A stretch of 64,000 nt of DNA from Halomonas sp. QHL1 (GTDB lineage Bacteria > Pseudomonadota > Gammaproteobacteria > Pseudomonadales > Halomonadaceae), in assembly GCF_001882345.1 (NCBI RefSeq), contig NZ_MINL01000001.1, positions 1,071,008 to 1,135,007 on the forward strand, written 5' to 3'. Positions within the stretch are counted from its first letter, which is position 1. Every line of letters starts with the position of its first letter. Below are positions 1 to 9,648 of the stretch, piece by piece. The notes beneath the pieces were generated by a model that saw only the letters and a list, made by a program, of their open reading frames with translations, did no database searches and was not told the origin of the DNA. A program made the position numbers and the translations under genes.

Positions 1-887
1 GTAACCACCATGCCCAGGAATACCCCCAGCATGATTCGCCAGGAGGCGATCCGCGTCCACAGCAGTACTGCCGCGCCGATAAAGATCGCTAGCGTCGAGA
101 CCTCGCCTACAGAGCCAGGGATAAAGCCCAGGAAGGCATCCCACCAGCTAAAGGTGTCGGTCAACGCAGACATACCGTCCTGAAACGCGAGAGAGAGTGC
201 CGTCGCACCGGTATAGCCATCCGCAGCGACCCATACAGCATCACCAGAGATTTGCGCCGGATAGGCGAAGTAAAGGAATGCACGGCCAGTAAGCGCAGGG
301 TTTAAGAAGTTTTTACCCGTGCCGCCGAAGATCTCTTTACCGATTACCACACCAAAGGTGATACCCAGCGCCACCTGCCAAAGCGGAATAGTTGCCGGAA
401 GAACCAGAGCAAACAACACCGAAGTAACGAAGAAACCTTCGTTAACTTCGTGGCCGCGTTTGATTGCAAACAGCACTTCCCAGAAACCACCGACCACAAA
501 GGTGACCAAATAGATGGGCAGGAAGTAGGTAGCGCCTAGAACGAAGTTAGCCCAAAAACTGCTGGGATCGTGCCCAGACGCGAACGTCATCATAATCGCT
601 TCGCGCCAGCCGGCCATAGAAGCGTAGCCAGCGTCGATGGCGGTGTTAGCCTGCCAGCCTGCGTTCCACATACCGAACAGCATTGCTGGGAAGGTACACA
701 TCCATACGGTAATCATGATGCGTTTAAGATCGATACCGTCACGCACGTGGGCAGTGGTTTTGGCCACGCTCGGCGGTGTGTAGAAAATCGTATCTACCGC
801 TTCAAATAGCGGATAGAACTTTTCGTACTTTCCGCCTTTGTGGAAATGCGGCTCGATATTTTGGAGTGTCTGTTGAATACCCATCAT
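1..887 (-). CDS. nqrB: Na+-translocating NADH:quinone reductase subunit B (partial, 3' end outside window)
   Basis: This is an integral membrane subunit of the Na+-NQR complex, which oxidises NADH, reduces ubiquinone and pumps sodium. About 295 codons are visible; the C-terminal part lies beyond the left edge. The N-terminus ([20 protein letters not shown]) and several hydrophobic segments are typical of NqrB. The [10 protein letters not shown] motif contains the threonine that in this family carries covalently bound FMN. Two adjacent ATG codons (887 and 884) can start the protein; the first overlaps the nqrA stop by one base, so nqrA and nqrB are translationally coupled. A sodium pump fits a halophile. 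The identification is secure; only which ATG is used is uncertain. Confidence 0.95.
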   Translation of the reverse strand, partial: MMGIQQTLQNIEPHFHKGGKYEKFYPLFEAVDTIFYTPPSVAKTTAHVRDGIDLKRIMITVWMCTFPAMLFGMWNAGWQANTAIDAGYASMAGWREAIMMTFASGHDPSSFWANFVLGATYFLPIYLVTFVVGGFWEVLFAIKRGHEVNEGFFVTSVLFALVLPATIPLWQVALGITFGVVIGKEIFGGTGKNFLNPALTGRAFLYFAYPAQISGDAVWVAADGYTGATALSLAFQDGMSALTDTFSWWDAFLGFIPGSVGEVSTLAIFIGAAVLLWTRIASWRIMLGVFLGMVV

Positions 888-2236
888 CAGGCCTCTTTCT
901 CGATCATGGTGAGATTGTCACGCAGGATGGGGCCATATTCGTATTTGCCGGGGCAAACATACGTGCACAGCGCCAGATCCTCTTCGTCCAGCTCCAAACA
1001 CCCAAGCTGCATGGCAACCTCAATGTCGCCCACGATCAGCGAACGCAGTAGCTGAGTTGGCATGATATCCAGCGGCATCACCGTCTCATATGCACCTACC
1101 GGCACCATAGCACGCTCGGAGCCATTGGTAGAGGTGGTCGGCGCATAGTTACTCAGGCCCTTAATCTTAGAGATGTAAATACCCAAGACAGAGTGACGAT
1201 TAGCACCGGGAGACAGCCAACCCATAAACGTGCGCTTATTGCCTTCTTCCAGCAAGCTTAGTTGATTGCTGAAACGGCCAAGGTAGGTCAGTTGACCTTC
1301 GGCGGCAAAGCCAGAGAAAACAGAGCCGGAGATTACGCGAGTGTCCTCGGGTTTGATGACTTCTCCTGCCAGGAGTTCATCCGTACTAGCGCCAACACGT
1401 GTACGTATCAAGCGAGGATTCTCAGCACGCGGGCCACCGATGGCGACCACACGGCTCATATCCAGCTTCCCTTCTACAAAGAACTTACCGAACGCGATAA
1501 CGTCCTGATAGCCGATGTGCCACACTTTTTTATGCAGTGCGACCGGAGAAAGGTAATGAATATGAGTACCGACAAGCCCAGCAGGATGGGGACCAGCAAA
1601 GCTTTCGGTTTTTACGCCGTCAACATCGCCACCCGGGATTGAGGCATTTTCGCCAGTGCATAGGAAGACGTTGCCCTCGGTCAGGCGCGCTAACACCTTG
1701 AGGCCATCCTCGAATGCCTGCGCCTGTTCATTAATGATCAGGGCTGGGTCAGGGCTAAGTGGATGAGTATCCACGGCGGTTACAAAAATATCGGCCGGGG
1801 TGCTATCAATGGCCGGAGTGCGCGAGAAAGGACGGGTGCGTAAAGCAGTCCAGAGTCCCGACTCTACCAATTGGTCGACAACAACCTGGCGCTCAAGCTG
1901 TGCTAGTGCACTACGATCGTGAGCAGCGAATTCAACCGCTTCCTCAGTTTCGTCAACCTTGATTACGACAGATAGTAAACGACGTTTTTCGCCACGGTTT
2001 ATTGCAAGCACTTCACCGGCAGCGGGCGCTGTATAGCGCACACCATCAATTTTCTTATCGGTGAAGAGCAATTGGCCTAGTTTGACCTTATCCCCTTCCT
2101 GGACTTCCATTGTTGGCTTCATGCCAACGTAGTCGGTACCCAGGATTGCCACGTGGCGCACAGGACGCGCATCTTCAATACGCTGCTCGGGCGCTCCCGT
2201 GATGGGGAGATCCAGGCCTTTTTTGACTTCGATCAT
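887..2236 (-). CDS. nqrA: Na+-translocating NADH:quinone reductase subunit A
   Basis: This 449-residue protein has the usual length of NqrA, the peripheral subunit of the Na+-NQR complex that contributes to quinone binding. The N-terminus [18 protein letters not shown] is the family signature, and there is no signal peptide or membrane helix. It is the first gene of an nqr operon read leftwards, with nqrB starting on its stop codon. A GGCGAG stretch just upstream of the ATG is an acceptable ribosome binding site. In many gammaproteobacteria nqr genes lie next to mfd and a GAPDH homologue, exactly as here. Confidence 0.96.
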   Translation of the reverse strand: MIEVKKGLDLPITGAPEQRIEDARPVRHVAILGTDYVGMKPTMEVQEGDKVKLGQLLFTDKKIDGVRYTAPAAGEVLAINRGEKRRLLSVVIKVDETEEAVEFAAHDRSALAQLERQVVVDQLVESGLWTALRTRPFSRTPAIDSTPADIFVTAVDTHPLSPDPALIINEQAQAFEDGLKVLARLTEGNVFLCTGENASIPGGDVDGVKTESFAGPHPAGLVGTHIHYLSPVALHKKVWHIGYQDVIAFGKFFVEGKLDMSRVVAIGGPRAENPRLIRTRVGASTDELLAGEVIKPEDTRVISGSVFSGFAAEGQLTYLGRFSNQLSLLEEGNKRTFMGWLSPGANRHSVLGIYISKIKGLSNYAPTTSTNGSERAMVPVGAYETVMPLDIMPTQLLRSLIVGDIEVAMQLGCLELDEEDLALCTYVCPGKYEYGPILRDNLTMIEKEA

Positions 2237-2545
2237 AGTCTCGCCCAGTTGTTGGATCGGATATACGAAGGTAAGGGGTTCGAATGCTTATTTTCTGTTC
2301 AGTGAATTGTTGTTTTCTGCTCAGATAGTTACCAGTCCGGCCCAAGCAGCACTTGAACCACCCCGAAAAATCCATCGTATTATAAAGATAAGCGCGTCCA
2401 ATGACCACATCCCTGATGGTCGCCAAAAGTGCTATATGGATTAAAAAAAGGCTTTATAGAAGCAAAAAAAACGCCACCCGAAGGTGGCGCTGATGGTTTT
2501 TTGAGCGACAAAGCCCAGCATGCGGGCTTCCCTGCGCTTAACTGG
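2237..2545. other. nqr promoter region and 3' end of the GAPDH unit
   Basis: This 309-base gap holds the leader of nqrA on its left and the terminator of the GAPDH gene at 2464-2490. Short reading frames cross it on both strands, but none has a ribosome binding site or a recognisable product. I see no clear sigma70 promoter by eye. Confidence 0.6.
2464..2490 (-). terminator. Rho-independent terminator of the GAPDH gene
   Basis: Read on the minus strand, a 7-bp stem CGCCACC/GGTGGCG closes a TTCG tetraloop and is followed directly by eight T residues. It lies about 55 bases past the stop of the GAPDH gene and separates that gene from the nqr operon on the same strand. Confidence 0.93.
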
Positions 2546-4012
2546 TTAGCGCGGCAGCTTTAAGAACCGCACGTTAGACATTTGCTGCAAAATACGTACG
2601 ACTTGGCAGCTATAACCAAACTCGTTGTCGTACCACACATAGATGACCGCATGGTGACCATTGGCAATGGTGGCCTTGGCATCGACAATACCCGCATGGC
2701 GGTTGCCTACAAAGTCCGACGACACCACTTCTGCAGAGTCAACAAAATCAATTTGCTTTTGGTAGGCAGACTCAATCGACATACGACGCAAGTAATCATT
2801 TAGCGCCGAGGAGTCAGTCGTTTTATCCAGAGTCAGGTTGAGAATGGCCATGGAGACATTGGGAATTGGCACGCGGATGGCGTTGCCGGTCAGCTTACCC
2901 TCGAGCTCAGGTAGCGCTTTGGATACGGCCTTGGCAGCACCTGTCTCGGTCAAGACCATATTCAGCGCCGCGCTGCGGCCACGACGATCACCTTTATGGT
3001 AATTGTCGATCAGGTTCTGGTCATTGGTGTAGGCATGCACGGTTTCCACGTGACCATTCACCACGCCATACTCATCGTTAAGCACCTTCAATACTGGGAC
3101 GATCGCATTGGTGGTACACGACGCGGCAGAGACGATGAGATCGCTGTCGCCAATGGATTCGTGGTTAATGCCATAAACGATATTTTTAATATCGCCCTTA
3201 CCCGGCGCGGTCAGCAGCGCCTTGGCAGCGCCTTTACACTTCAGGTGCTGGCCCAGGCCCTCTTCATCGCGCCAGATACCGGTATTATCAACGATTACCG
3301 CGTTATCGATATCATACTCGGTGTAGTCGATATCGCTGGGCGAATCGGCGTAAATCACCTGAATAACATTGCCATTGACCGTCAGCGTACGGGCCTCTGC
3401 ATCAACCATGATGGTGCCGTCAAAAGGCCCATGTACGGAGTCACGACGCAGCAGACTGGCGCGCTTTTCAAGGTCTTTAGCCACATCCCCACGGCCACGC
3501 ACTACAATAGCGCGCAAACGCAGCAGGTTACCGCCACCGGCTTTCTCAATCATCACCCGTGCCAGCAAACGACCAATGCGACCGAAACCGTAGAGCACTA
3601 CATCTTGTGGTTCACCAGTGCTAGCACCCGGTTGGTAGCCATCAATAATTTCGTGCAACTCTTTGCGCAGAAAGGCTTCGACATCACCACCGCCCTGATT
3701 CTTGAACATTACCGCCAGCTTGCCTACATCTACATGGGCGGGGCCAAGGTTCAAAGCAACCATGCCATTCACGATGGGGTAGGTATCCTCAACGGAGAGC
3801 TCAGTCCCTTCTAATTTGCGCACGTAGCGGTGATCTTTGAGAATTCGGATGACCGAGCGTTTGATCAGCGAACGTCCGAACATGGTGGCAACGACGTTAT
3901 TCTGACGATAGAGCTGCCCTACTAACGGGATCATCTGCTCCGCCAAGGCTTCGTTGCCTTGCCATTCTTGAAAAACGTTTTCGAGCGCTTGCTGACTCAC
4001 GTGCGGCCTCAT
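2546..4012 (-). CDS. Glyceraldehyde-3-phosphate dehydrogenase, long form with N-terminal extension
   Basis: The protein (488 aa) catalyses NAD(P)-dependent interconversion of glyceraldehyde 3-phosphate and 1,3-bisphosphoglycerate. The Rossmann motif YGFGRIGRLLARV begins only near residue 140, after a helical N-terminal extension. The catalytic SAASCTTN motif with the nucleophilic Cys follows later, and the C-terminus has WYDNEFGYS. Classical GAPDHs are about 330 aa, so roughly 130-150 residues are extra; this long form occurs in Pseudomonas and relatives beside mfd. The ATG at 4012 lacks a good ribosome binding site, whereas an in-frame GTG at 4000 has GAGG seven bases upstream, so the start may be 4000. 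Whether it acts in glycolysis or gluconeogenesis cannot be read from sequence. Confidence 0.92.
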   Translation of the reverse strand: MRPHVSQQALENVFQEWQGNEALAEQMIPLVGQLYRQNNVVATMFGRSLIKRSVIRILKDHRYVRKLEGTELSVEDTYPIVNGMVALNLGPAHVDVGKLAVMFKNQGGGDVEAFLRKELHEIIDGYQPGASTGEPQDVVLYGFGRIGRLLARVMIEKAGGGNLLRLRAIVVRGRGDVAKDLEKRASLLRRDSVHGPFDGTIMVDAEARTLTVNGNVIQVIYADSPSDIDYTEYDIDNAVIVDNTGIWRDEEGLGQHLKCKGAAKALLTAPGKGDIKNIVYGINHESIGDSDLIVSAASCTTNAIVPVLKVLNDEYGVVNGHVETVHAYTNDQNLIDNYHKGDRRGRSAALNMVLTETGAAKAVSKALPELEGKLTGNAIRVPIPNVSMAILNLTLDKTTDSSALNDYLRRMSIESAYQKQIDFVDSAEVVSSDFVGNRHAGIVDAKATIANGHHAVIYVWYDNEFGYSCQVVRILQQMSNVRFLKLPR

Positions 4013-4232
4013 CAGGTAGTAGGAACGGAAAATGCATTATCCGGGGCAAGCGCAGTGGTCGCAATGAATGGATAGTCGCACAGCATGTAGGGGTATTACA
4101 GAAATGCCGATCTCACTACAAAACGGCCTCACAAAAACGATTCAGCCGCTACCATAAGTCGCGGCACTCTAATTGAAACGGGTGATCGTGTATGATCTCC
4201 CTTCCGTTTCAGCGCAAAACGATATCTTGCTT

Positions 4233-7200
4233 ATGCCAACATTCTCTCTGCTCGAACCGCCCCAGCCCCAAGGGACTCGCGATACGCTTTACTGGACATC
4301 GCCGCCGGGCAGCGCGACTGCGCTGGCACTCTCCCGCGTTGCCACCAAAGCCCCGCTATTGGTGATTACTCCCAATACGGCCAGCGCGCAACGCCTTGAA
4401 CAAGATCTCTACTTCTATAGCGACGTACCGGTGCTGCCTTTCCCCGACTGGGAAACGCTACCCTACGACAGCTTTTCACCCCATCAGGATATTGTCTCGG
4501 CCCGGCTACGCACCCTACGCCAGTTGCAAGATGGCGTTCGCGGCATCGTGCTAGTGCCGATTAATACTCTGATGCAGCGCTTACCCCCCGTTGAGTACAT
4601 CGCCGGGCGTGTAATGACGCTTAAAAGCGGCGAACGATTGAATCGCGAAGCGTTTCGTGAATCGCTCTCCCGAGCAGGCTATCGCGCTGTGGAAACCGTG
4701 TATGAGCCCGGCGAATACGCCATGCGCGGCGCGCTGATTGACCTTTTTGCGATGGGCATGGATGAGCCAATCCGAATTGACCTGTTCGATGATGAGATCG
4801 ATTCGCTACGCCACTTTGACCCTGGCAGCCAGCGCTCGACCGATAAGCTTGAATCGCTAGAACTGCTCCCCGCCCACGAGTACTCGCTAAGCCGCAGCGC
4901 GATTGCCTGTTTCCGCGAGCAATTTGAGACTCTGTTCGACGTCGATCCGCGCCAGTGCCCGCTTTATAACGATGCACTGAAGGGTATCCCCTCACCGGGG
5001 CTTGAGCACTACCTGCCACTGTTTTTTGAGCAGACAGCTTCACTGTTTGACCACCTGACCGTCGATACCCGAGTAGCACTGCTGCCAGGGGTTTTTGAGG
5101 CCGCCGAGCAGCACTGGCAGTCGATCGATGCCCGCTACGTTAATTTGGGCGTTGACCCAACCCGTCCGCTACTACCTCCTCATCGGGCGTTTTTTCCGGT
5201 CAACGACGTATTCTCGGCGATCAAAGCCCGCCCGCGCATAGAGCTAACCGAGGATAGCGAGCAGCGCCATGCGCAGCAGCCTGAAGCGGCCCCGCTCCCC
5301 ACGCTCTCTATCAATGCTCGCGCAAAGCAGCCATTGGCGGAAATATCAGCCTTCCTAGACTCCCACGCCCAAACCCGGGTGTTGTTTGTGGCGGAGTCGC
5401 GGGGGCGCCGGGAAGCCCTGGAAGAGATCCTGTCGCCAATTAAGCTCGCCCTTCCGCATACCGACAGCTTCCACGACTTTCTTGCTAGCGATCATACCTA
5501 TGCGATTACCGAAGGCTTGGTCGACAGCGGCTTGTGGCTAAATAATCCAAGCATTGCGGTGATTAGTGAAACCGAGCTGTTTGGAGACGTGGTACGCCAG
5601 AGCCGTCGGCGCGAAAAAGCCACCGATGACAATGAACTTGCAGTACGCCACCTGTCGGAGCTACGCGAAGGCGCGCCAGTGGTTCACCAGGCCCATGGCG
5701 TGGGCCGCTATTTAGGGCTGGAAACCTTAGAAGCCGGTGGCCAGGCAAATGAGTTCCTGGCGCTTTCTTACGCCGATGGCGCCAAGCTATATGTGCCCGT
5801 CGATAGCCTGCATATGATCTCCCGTTACAGTGGTGCTGGCGACGAACTGGCCCCGTTGCACAAACTAGGCTCGGATCAGTGGGAAAAAGCCCGCCGTAAA
5901 GCCGCCGAGAAGATTCGTGATACCGCTGCAGAACTGCTGGATGTCTACGCCCGCCGGGAAGCCCAGCAAGGGGTGGTCTACGAAGCGCCAGGCGAGGAGT
6001 ATCTGCGCTTTGCAGGCAACTTCCCGTTTGAAGAGACCGCCGACCAGCACGCGGCGATTGAAGCGGTCATCAGCGATATGACCTCCCCGCAGCCCATGGA
6101 TCGTGTGGTATGTGGCGACGTCGGCTTCGGCAAAACCGAAGTGGCCATGCGTGCAGCGTTTCTCGCCGTGCAGTCTGGCCGCCAAGTGGTGGTATTGGTG
6201 CCCACTACGCTGCTGGCGCGACAACACTTCGAGAACTTCCGCGACCGCTTTGCCGACACCGCCGTGAATATTGGCTTGATATCCCGCTTCACTAGTGGCA
6301 AAGAGGTCACCCAGACGCTTGAGAGCATTAAGAGCGGCCAAACGGATATCGTCATCGGCACCCACAAGCTGCTCGCCAAAAGCGTTGAGCTGCCCAAAAT
6401 GGGCCTGCTGATCATCGATGAGGAGCACCGTTTCGGGGTGGCACAAAAAGAGAAGCTCAAAACGCTGCGTGCCGAAGTCGATATTTTGACCCTGACCGCG
6501 ACGCCTATTCCGCGCACGCTCAATATGGCCATGAGCGGCATCCGCGACCTGTCGATTATCGCCACGCCGCCCGCCCGCCGACTGTCGGTTAAAACCTTTG
6601 TCCAGCAGCACGATACCAGTATCATCAAGGAAGCCCTGTTGCGCGAGATACTGCGTGGCGGCCAGGTCTACGTGCTGCATAACGAAGTCAAAACCATTGA
6701 GAACAGTGCCGAAAAAATCCGCGAACTGATCCCCGAAGCGCGGGTAGCGGTTGCCCATGGCCAGCTCCCCGAGCGCAGCCTGGAACGCATCATGTCGGAC
6801 TTCTACCATCGGCGCTTTAACGTGCTGGTTTGTTCGACCATTATTGAAACCGGCATTGATGTGCCCAGCGCCAACACCATCATTATCGAACGTGCCGATA
6901 AATTTGGCTTGGCACAGCTGCACCAACTGCGCGGCCGGGTCGGACGTAGCCACCATCAGGCGTACGCCTACCTATTAACGCCACCGCCTAAAGCGATGAC
7001 CCGTGATGCCATCAAGCGTCTGGAAGCGATTAGCGCTTCGGATGATCTAGGCGCAGGCTTTACTCTGGCCAGCCACGATATGGAAATCCGTGGCGCGGGT
7101 GAACTGCTAGGGGATGAACAGAGCGGCCAGATGGAAACCATCGGCTACACGCTCTATATGGAGATGCTGGATCGAGCGGTAAAAGCCATTCGTGCAGGCA

Positions 7201-7682
7201 AAACACCCAATATCGATGCGCCCTTCAATACCGGCGTGGAAATCAACCTCAACCTGCCCGCGCTGATTCCAAGTGATTATATTCACGATGTGCAGCAGCG
7301 CCTGGTCATGTATAAGCGGATTGCCAACACGCAAAGCGATAACGAGCTTAAAGAGCTTCAGGTGGAGTTAATTGACCGTTATGGCCTGCTACCCAACCCG
7401 CTGAAGAGCCTTATTCGCCAGACCAAGCTTCGCCACCGTGCAGAGCAGTTAGGCATCAGCAAGATCGAGGCTGGCGAGAGCCGCGGCAGAGTGCTGTTTG
7501 ATAGCAGCACCCAGGTGGATCCCTTAACGCTGGTGACGCTCATTCAGACCTCTCCAAAGCACTACCGACTAGACGGTTCTGACACCTTACGATTTGAATT
7601 ACCAATGGAAAGTGTCGACAAGCGCTTCCAGCAGCTTGAAAACCTACTCAGCACCCTTAATCAAAAAGTAGCGGCGGCGTGA
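4233..7682 (+). CDS. mfd: Transcription-repair coupling factor Mfd
   Basis: Mfd removes RNA polymerase stalled at DNA lesions and recruits UvrABC. The frame is open from 4173, but the ATG at 4233 gives 1149 aa, almost identical in length to E. coli Mfd, and follows a TATGAT -10-like hexamer at 4191-4196. The N-terminal part is the UvrB-homology region, followed by the RNA-polymerase-interacting domain (HQAHGVGRYLGLE). The superfamily 2 translocase has Walker A GDVGFGKTE near residue 627 and the DEEHRFGV box near 728. The QLRGRVGRS motif and the C-terminal TRCF domain complete it. It is divergently transcribed from the GAPDH gene across a 220-base gap. No defects were seen. Confidence 0.97.
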   Translation: MPTFSLLEPPQPQGTRDTLYWTSPPGSATALALSRVATKAPLLVITPNTASAQRLEQDLYFYSDVPVLPFPDWETLPYDSFSPHQDIVSARLRTLRQLQDGVRGIVLVPINTLMQRLPPVEYIAGRVMTLKSGERLNREAFRESLSRAGYRAVETVYEPGEYAMRGALIDLFAMGMDEPIRIDLFDDEIDSLRHFDPGSQRSTDKLESLELLPAHEYSLSRSAIACFREQFETLFDVDPRQCPLYNDALKGIPSPGLEHYLPLFFEQTASLFDHLTVDTRVALLPGVFEAAEQHWQSIDARYVNLGVDPTRPLLPPHRAFFPVNDVFSAIKARPRIELTEDSEQRHAQQPEAAPLPTLSINARAKQPLAEISAFLDSHAQTRVLFVAESRGRREALEEILSPIKLALPHTDSFHDFLASDHTYAITEGLVDSGLWLNNPSIAVISETELFGDVVRQSRRREKATDDNELAVRHLSELREGAPVVHQAHGVGRYLGLETLEAGGQANEFLALSYADGAKLYVPVDSLHMISRYSGAGDELAPLHKLGSDQWEKARRKAAEKIRDTAAELLDVYARREAQQGVVYEAPGEEYLRFAGNFPFEETADQHAAIEAVISDMTSPQPMDRVVCGDVGFGKTEVAMRAAFLAVQSGRQVVVLVPTTLLARQHFENFRDRFADTAVNIGLISRFTSGKEVTQTLESIKSGQTDIVIGTHKLLAKSVELPKMGLLIIDEEHRFGVAQKEKLKTLRAEVDILTLTATPIPRTLNMAMSGIRDLSIIATPPARRLSVKTFVQQHDTSIIKEALLREILRGGQVYVLHNEVKTIENSAEKIRELIPEARVAVAHGQLPERSLERIMSDFYHRRFNVLVCSTIIETGIDVPSANTIIIERADKFGLAQLHQLRGRVGRSHHQAYAYLLTPPPKAMTRDAIKRLEAISASDDLGAGFTLASHDMEIRGAGELLGDEQSGQMETIGYTLYMEMLDRAVKAIRAGKTPNIDAPFNTGVEINLNLPALIPSDYIHDVQQRLVMYKRIANTQSDNELKELQVELIDRYGLLPNPLKSLIRQTKLRHRAEQLGISKIEAGESRGRVLFDSSTQVDPLTLVTLIQTSPKHYRLDGSDTLRFELPMESVDKRFQQLENLLSTLNQKVAAA

Positions 7683-7793
7683 AGCTTGGGGCAAACTTGC
7701 CAGTAGCCATGGCCAAGTTGACCAACAGTCGTTGATTGACCTTAATGGCCCAGCAACGCGCATCAGCAGTGAATTAACATATTAGGAACGACC

Positions 7794-8975
7794 ATGAACA
7801 TTCGCGATACCTTTACCCACTGGGGCCCTACCAGTTTGGCCGTGCTACTCGCCGCTAGCCTGGTGAGCCCCGCTTTTGCGCAACCGGCTGACGAGCAAGC
7901 AGACAACTCAGCCCAAGAGCAAGTGCAAGAACTGCAGGCGCAGGAACAAGTTGAAGAACCGGCCCAAGAGCAAGCACAGGAAATCAGCATTGACGCGGTG
8001 GACAGTGCCGCCCAAGTTGCTGACCAGGACGAGCTGCCGCGCGGCCACTTCCGCCTACCTGAAAATGGCGATGTCATTGGGGAGCGCTATACCGTCGTTG
8101 TCGAAGACCCCAAGCAGACGCTGATCGATATCGCCCGGCGTCACAACATTGGCTATGAAGAGATTCGCATGGCCAACCCGGATGTCAGTCTCTGGGTACC
8201 CGGCGTTGGAACCGAGGTGGTGATCCCCACTCAGTACATTCTGCCACCTGCGCCGCGGGAAGGCGTTGTCATTAACCTGTCTGAGCTGCGCCTCTACTAC
8301 TACCCTGCCGATAAGCCCGGCATTGTCGAAACTTACCCAGTCAGCGTAGGGCGTGAAGAGTTCGCTACCCCCGTGGGCATTACCCGCACTACGATTAAGG
8401 TTAAGGACCCCGCCTGGGCGCCACCGGCATCCATGCGTCGCGAAGCAGCCGAACGCGGCGAACCAGCGCCTTCCGTGGTGCCGCCCGGCCCTGACAACCC
8501 CTTGGGCGAGCATGCAATCCTGCTGGCGATGCCGAGCTACCTGATTCACGGCACCAACCGTCCTGATGGCGTGGGCATGCGCGTTAGCCGCGGCTGTATC
8601 CGGATGTACCCGGAAGATATCGAATCGCTCTACGAGCGCTTGCCTAGCGGCACCCAGGTCAACCTAATGGATGCGCCATTCAAAGCAGGCTTTGCAGCCG
8701 ACGGCACGCTGTTTGTACAGTCGTTTCCACAACTGGAAGAGAACGTGGAAGGCTTTGAGCCGCTGCTCAACGCCCTGGAGCGGGTTACTGAGCTAACTGA
8801 CAATGACGCTGAAATAGATGCTGAACGGATTCAGCGCGCCGTAGAAGCCCCAGACGGCCAATTTATCGCCCTCTTTGGCCCTCAGGCACCTGAACCAGAG
8901 CCAGAACCAGAACCTGTTGAGCTGATTGACGAACTCAAGCTCAGCGCCGCCACTGACGGCGATAAAGACGCTTAA
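7794..8975 (+). CDS. L,D-transpeptidase (ErfK/YbiS type) with LysM domain
   Basis: This periplasmic enzyme (393 aa) forms cross-links or attaches lipoprotein to meso-diaminopimelate of peptidoglycan. A Sec signal peptide ends at SPAFA, then comes a Gln/Glu/Ala-rich linker, then a LysM peptidoglycan-binding module (about residues 100-150), then the YkuD catalytic domain with HGTN near residue 252 and SRGCIRM with the nucleophile Cys268. An acidic, Pro/Glu-repeat C-terminal tail follows. The next genes are an Lpp-type lipoprotein and a second YkuD enzyme. The architecture is that of ErfK/YcfS/YbiS, which in E. coli tether Braun lipoprotein; lipoprotein anchoring is therefore the most likely role, though this is inference. 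Confidence 0.93.
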   Translation: MNIRDTFTHWGPTSLAVLLAASLVSPAFAQPADEQADNSAQEQVQELQAQEQVEEPAQEQAQEISIDAVDSAAQVADQDELPRGHFRLPENGDVIGERYTVVVEDPKQTLIDIARRHNIGYEEIRMANPDVSLWVPGVGTEVVIPTQYILPPAPREGVVINLSELRLYYYPADKPGIVETYPVSVGREEFATPVGITRTTIKVKDPAWAPPASMRREAAERGEPAPSVVPPGPDNPLGEHAILLAMPSYLIHGTNRPDGVGMRVSRGCIRMYPEDIESLYERLPSGTQVNLMDAPFKAGFAADGTLFVQSFPQLEENVEGFEPLLNALERVTELTDNDAEIDAERIQRAVEAPDGQFIALFGPQAPEPEPEPEPVELIDELKLSAATDGDKDA

Positions 8976-8991
8976 CCAACCACCTAGCAAC

Positions 8992-9019
8992 AAAAAACCC
9001 CGCCTTGGCGGGGTTTTTT
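8992..9019. terminator. Bidirectional Rho-independent terminator
   Basis: A stem CCCCGCC/GGCGGGG with a TT loop is flanked by six A on the left and six T on the right, so it can stop transcription from both strands. It lies 17 bases after the L,D-transpeptidase stop and faces the end of the lipoprotein unit. Confidence 0.95.
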
Positions 9020-9110
9020 GCGTAGCTAGTATCAAAACCTGCTGGTCTGACGCCTTAACTTACGACGTCTTGCTTTCAGTGTATTAACTAACTACAGCTT
9101 TCTTCCAGCA

Positions 9111-9144
9111 GCTGCTGAGAAAGTCAGCTGACTCCCTCAGCAGC
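9111..9144 (-). other. Extended hairpin in the 3' region of the lipoprotein mRNA
   Basis: The arms GCTGCTGAG (9111-9119) and CTCAGCAGC (9136-9144) enclose a perfect 12-base palindrome AGTCAGCTGACT (9122-9133), so the whole element folds into one nearly continuous stem. It starts ten bases after the lipoprotein stop on the minus strand. No T run follows, so a role in mRNA 3' end protection is at least as likely as termination; the bidirectional terminator lies further on. Confidence 0.6.
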
Positions 9145-9154
9145 CCAAGCAGAA

Positions 9155-9418
9155 TTACTTCTGCATGGAACGCTGGAACATACGGTTCATTTCTTCACGG
9201 TTCTGCTCAGACATCTGCAGAGCAGCCTGCGCGTCGCGCTGGGCTTGGTTTGCAGTGTTCATAGCTTGTGAAGCCATGCTGCGTGCTTCTGCAGCGTCAG
9301 CCTGTGCAGATTCTGCAGTCATGCGAACTTCTTCCAGCGCGCCGGTAGAAGCACAACCTGCAAGAATTGCCAGAGAAGCGGCAGCAGCAGTCATCTTCAG
9401 AGTAGTTTTCAGAGTCAT
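9155..9418 (-). CDS. Lpp/OprI-type alanine-zipper outer-membrane lipoprotein
   Basis: The 87-residue precursor has a lipoprotein signal ending in the lipobox LAGC; lipidated Cys would become residue 1 of the mature form. The mature part is a single helix with alanines in heptad positions, as in Lpp and OprI, which trimerise and tie the outer membrane to the wall. The last residue is lysine, the residue used for covalent attachment to peptidoglycan in Lpp. A perfect AAGGAG ribosome binding site precedes the ATG, fitting a highly expressed protein. YkuD enzymes that could make the Lys-diaminopimelate link flank it on both sides. Confidence 0.93.
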   Translation of the reverse strand: MTLKTTLKMTAAAASLAILAGCASTGALEEVRMTAESAQADAAEARSMASQAMNTANQAQRDAQAALQMSEQNREEMNRMFQRSMQK

Positions 9419-9542
9419 AATGTTCTCCTTGAGTCGTCCTTGGGTACTACGTTAAGGGTATGACAAAAATAAGACCAGTCACTTAAATTAGAATAAGTTC
9501 TTAGCTCAAATTTGTCTACCTGCGGTGCAGGTTCTTTTCAGT

Positions 9543-9568
9543 GACTTGTGCTGCGAAGCACGCAAGTC
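9543..9568. other. Imperfect hairpin between lipoprotein and transpeptidase genes
   Basis: Arms GACTTG and CAAGTC enclose a second short stem TGCT/AGCA around a GCGA loop. It lies 75 bases after the stop of the 9649-10278 gene and upstream of the lipoprotein gene on the same strand. It could end the upstream transcript or sit in the lipoprotein promoter; there is no T run. Confidence 0.35.
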
Positions 9569-9648
9569 AAACGCTGTTTTATAATAGACCACAGCGGTTG
9601 TCTATAGCCACTTGTTTAAAACCTCGAACTTCCATCAACGGCAGTAGC

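Noticed and set aside
2175..2426. An 83-codon minus-strand frame upstream of nqrA
   Set aside because: It overlaps the nqrA start in another frame and has no recognisable protein character; it looks like leader DNA.
2996..3814. A 272-codon plus-strand frame inside the GAPDH gene
   Set aside because: Antisense shadow of a conserved enzyme gene, without ribosome binding site or family motif.
4173..4232. Upstream start for mfd at 4173
   Set aside because: It adds 20 residues that fit no Mfd N-terminus and would place the start inside the likely promoter.
5865..6956. A 363-codon minus-strand frame inside mfd
   Set aside because: It is the antisense of the highly conserved helicase domain, so it follows from codon bias on the coding strand.
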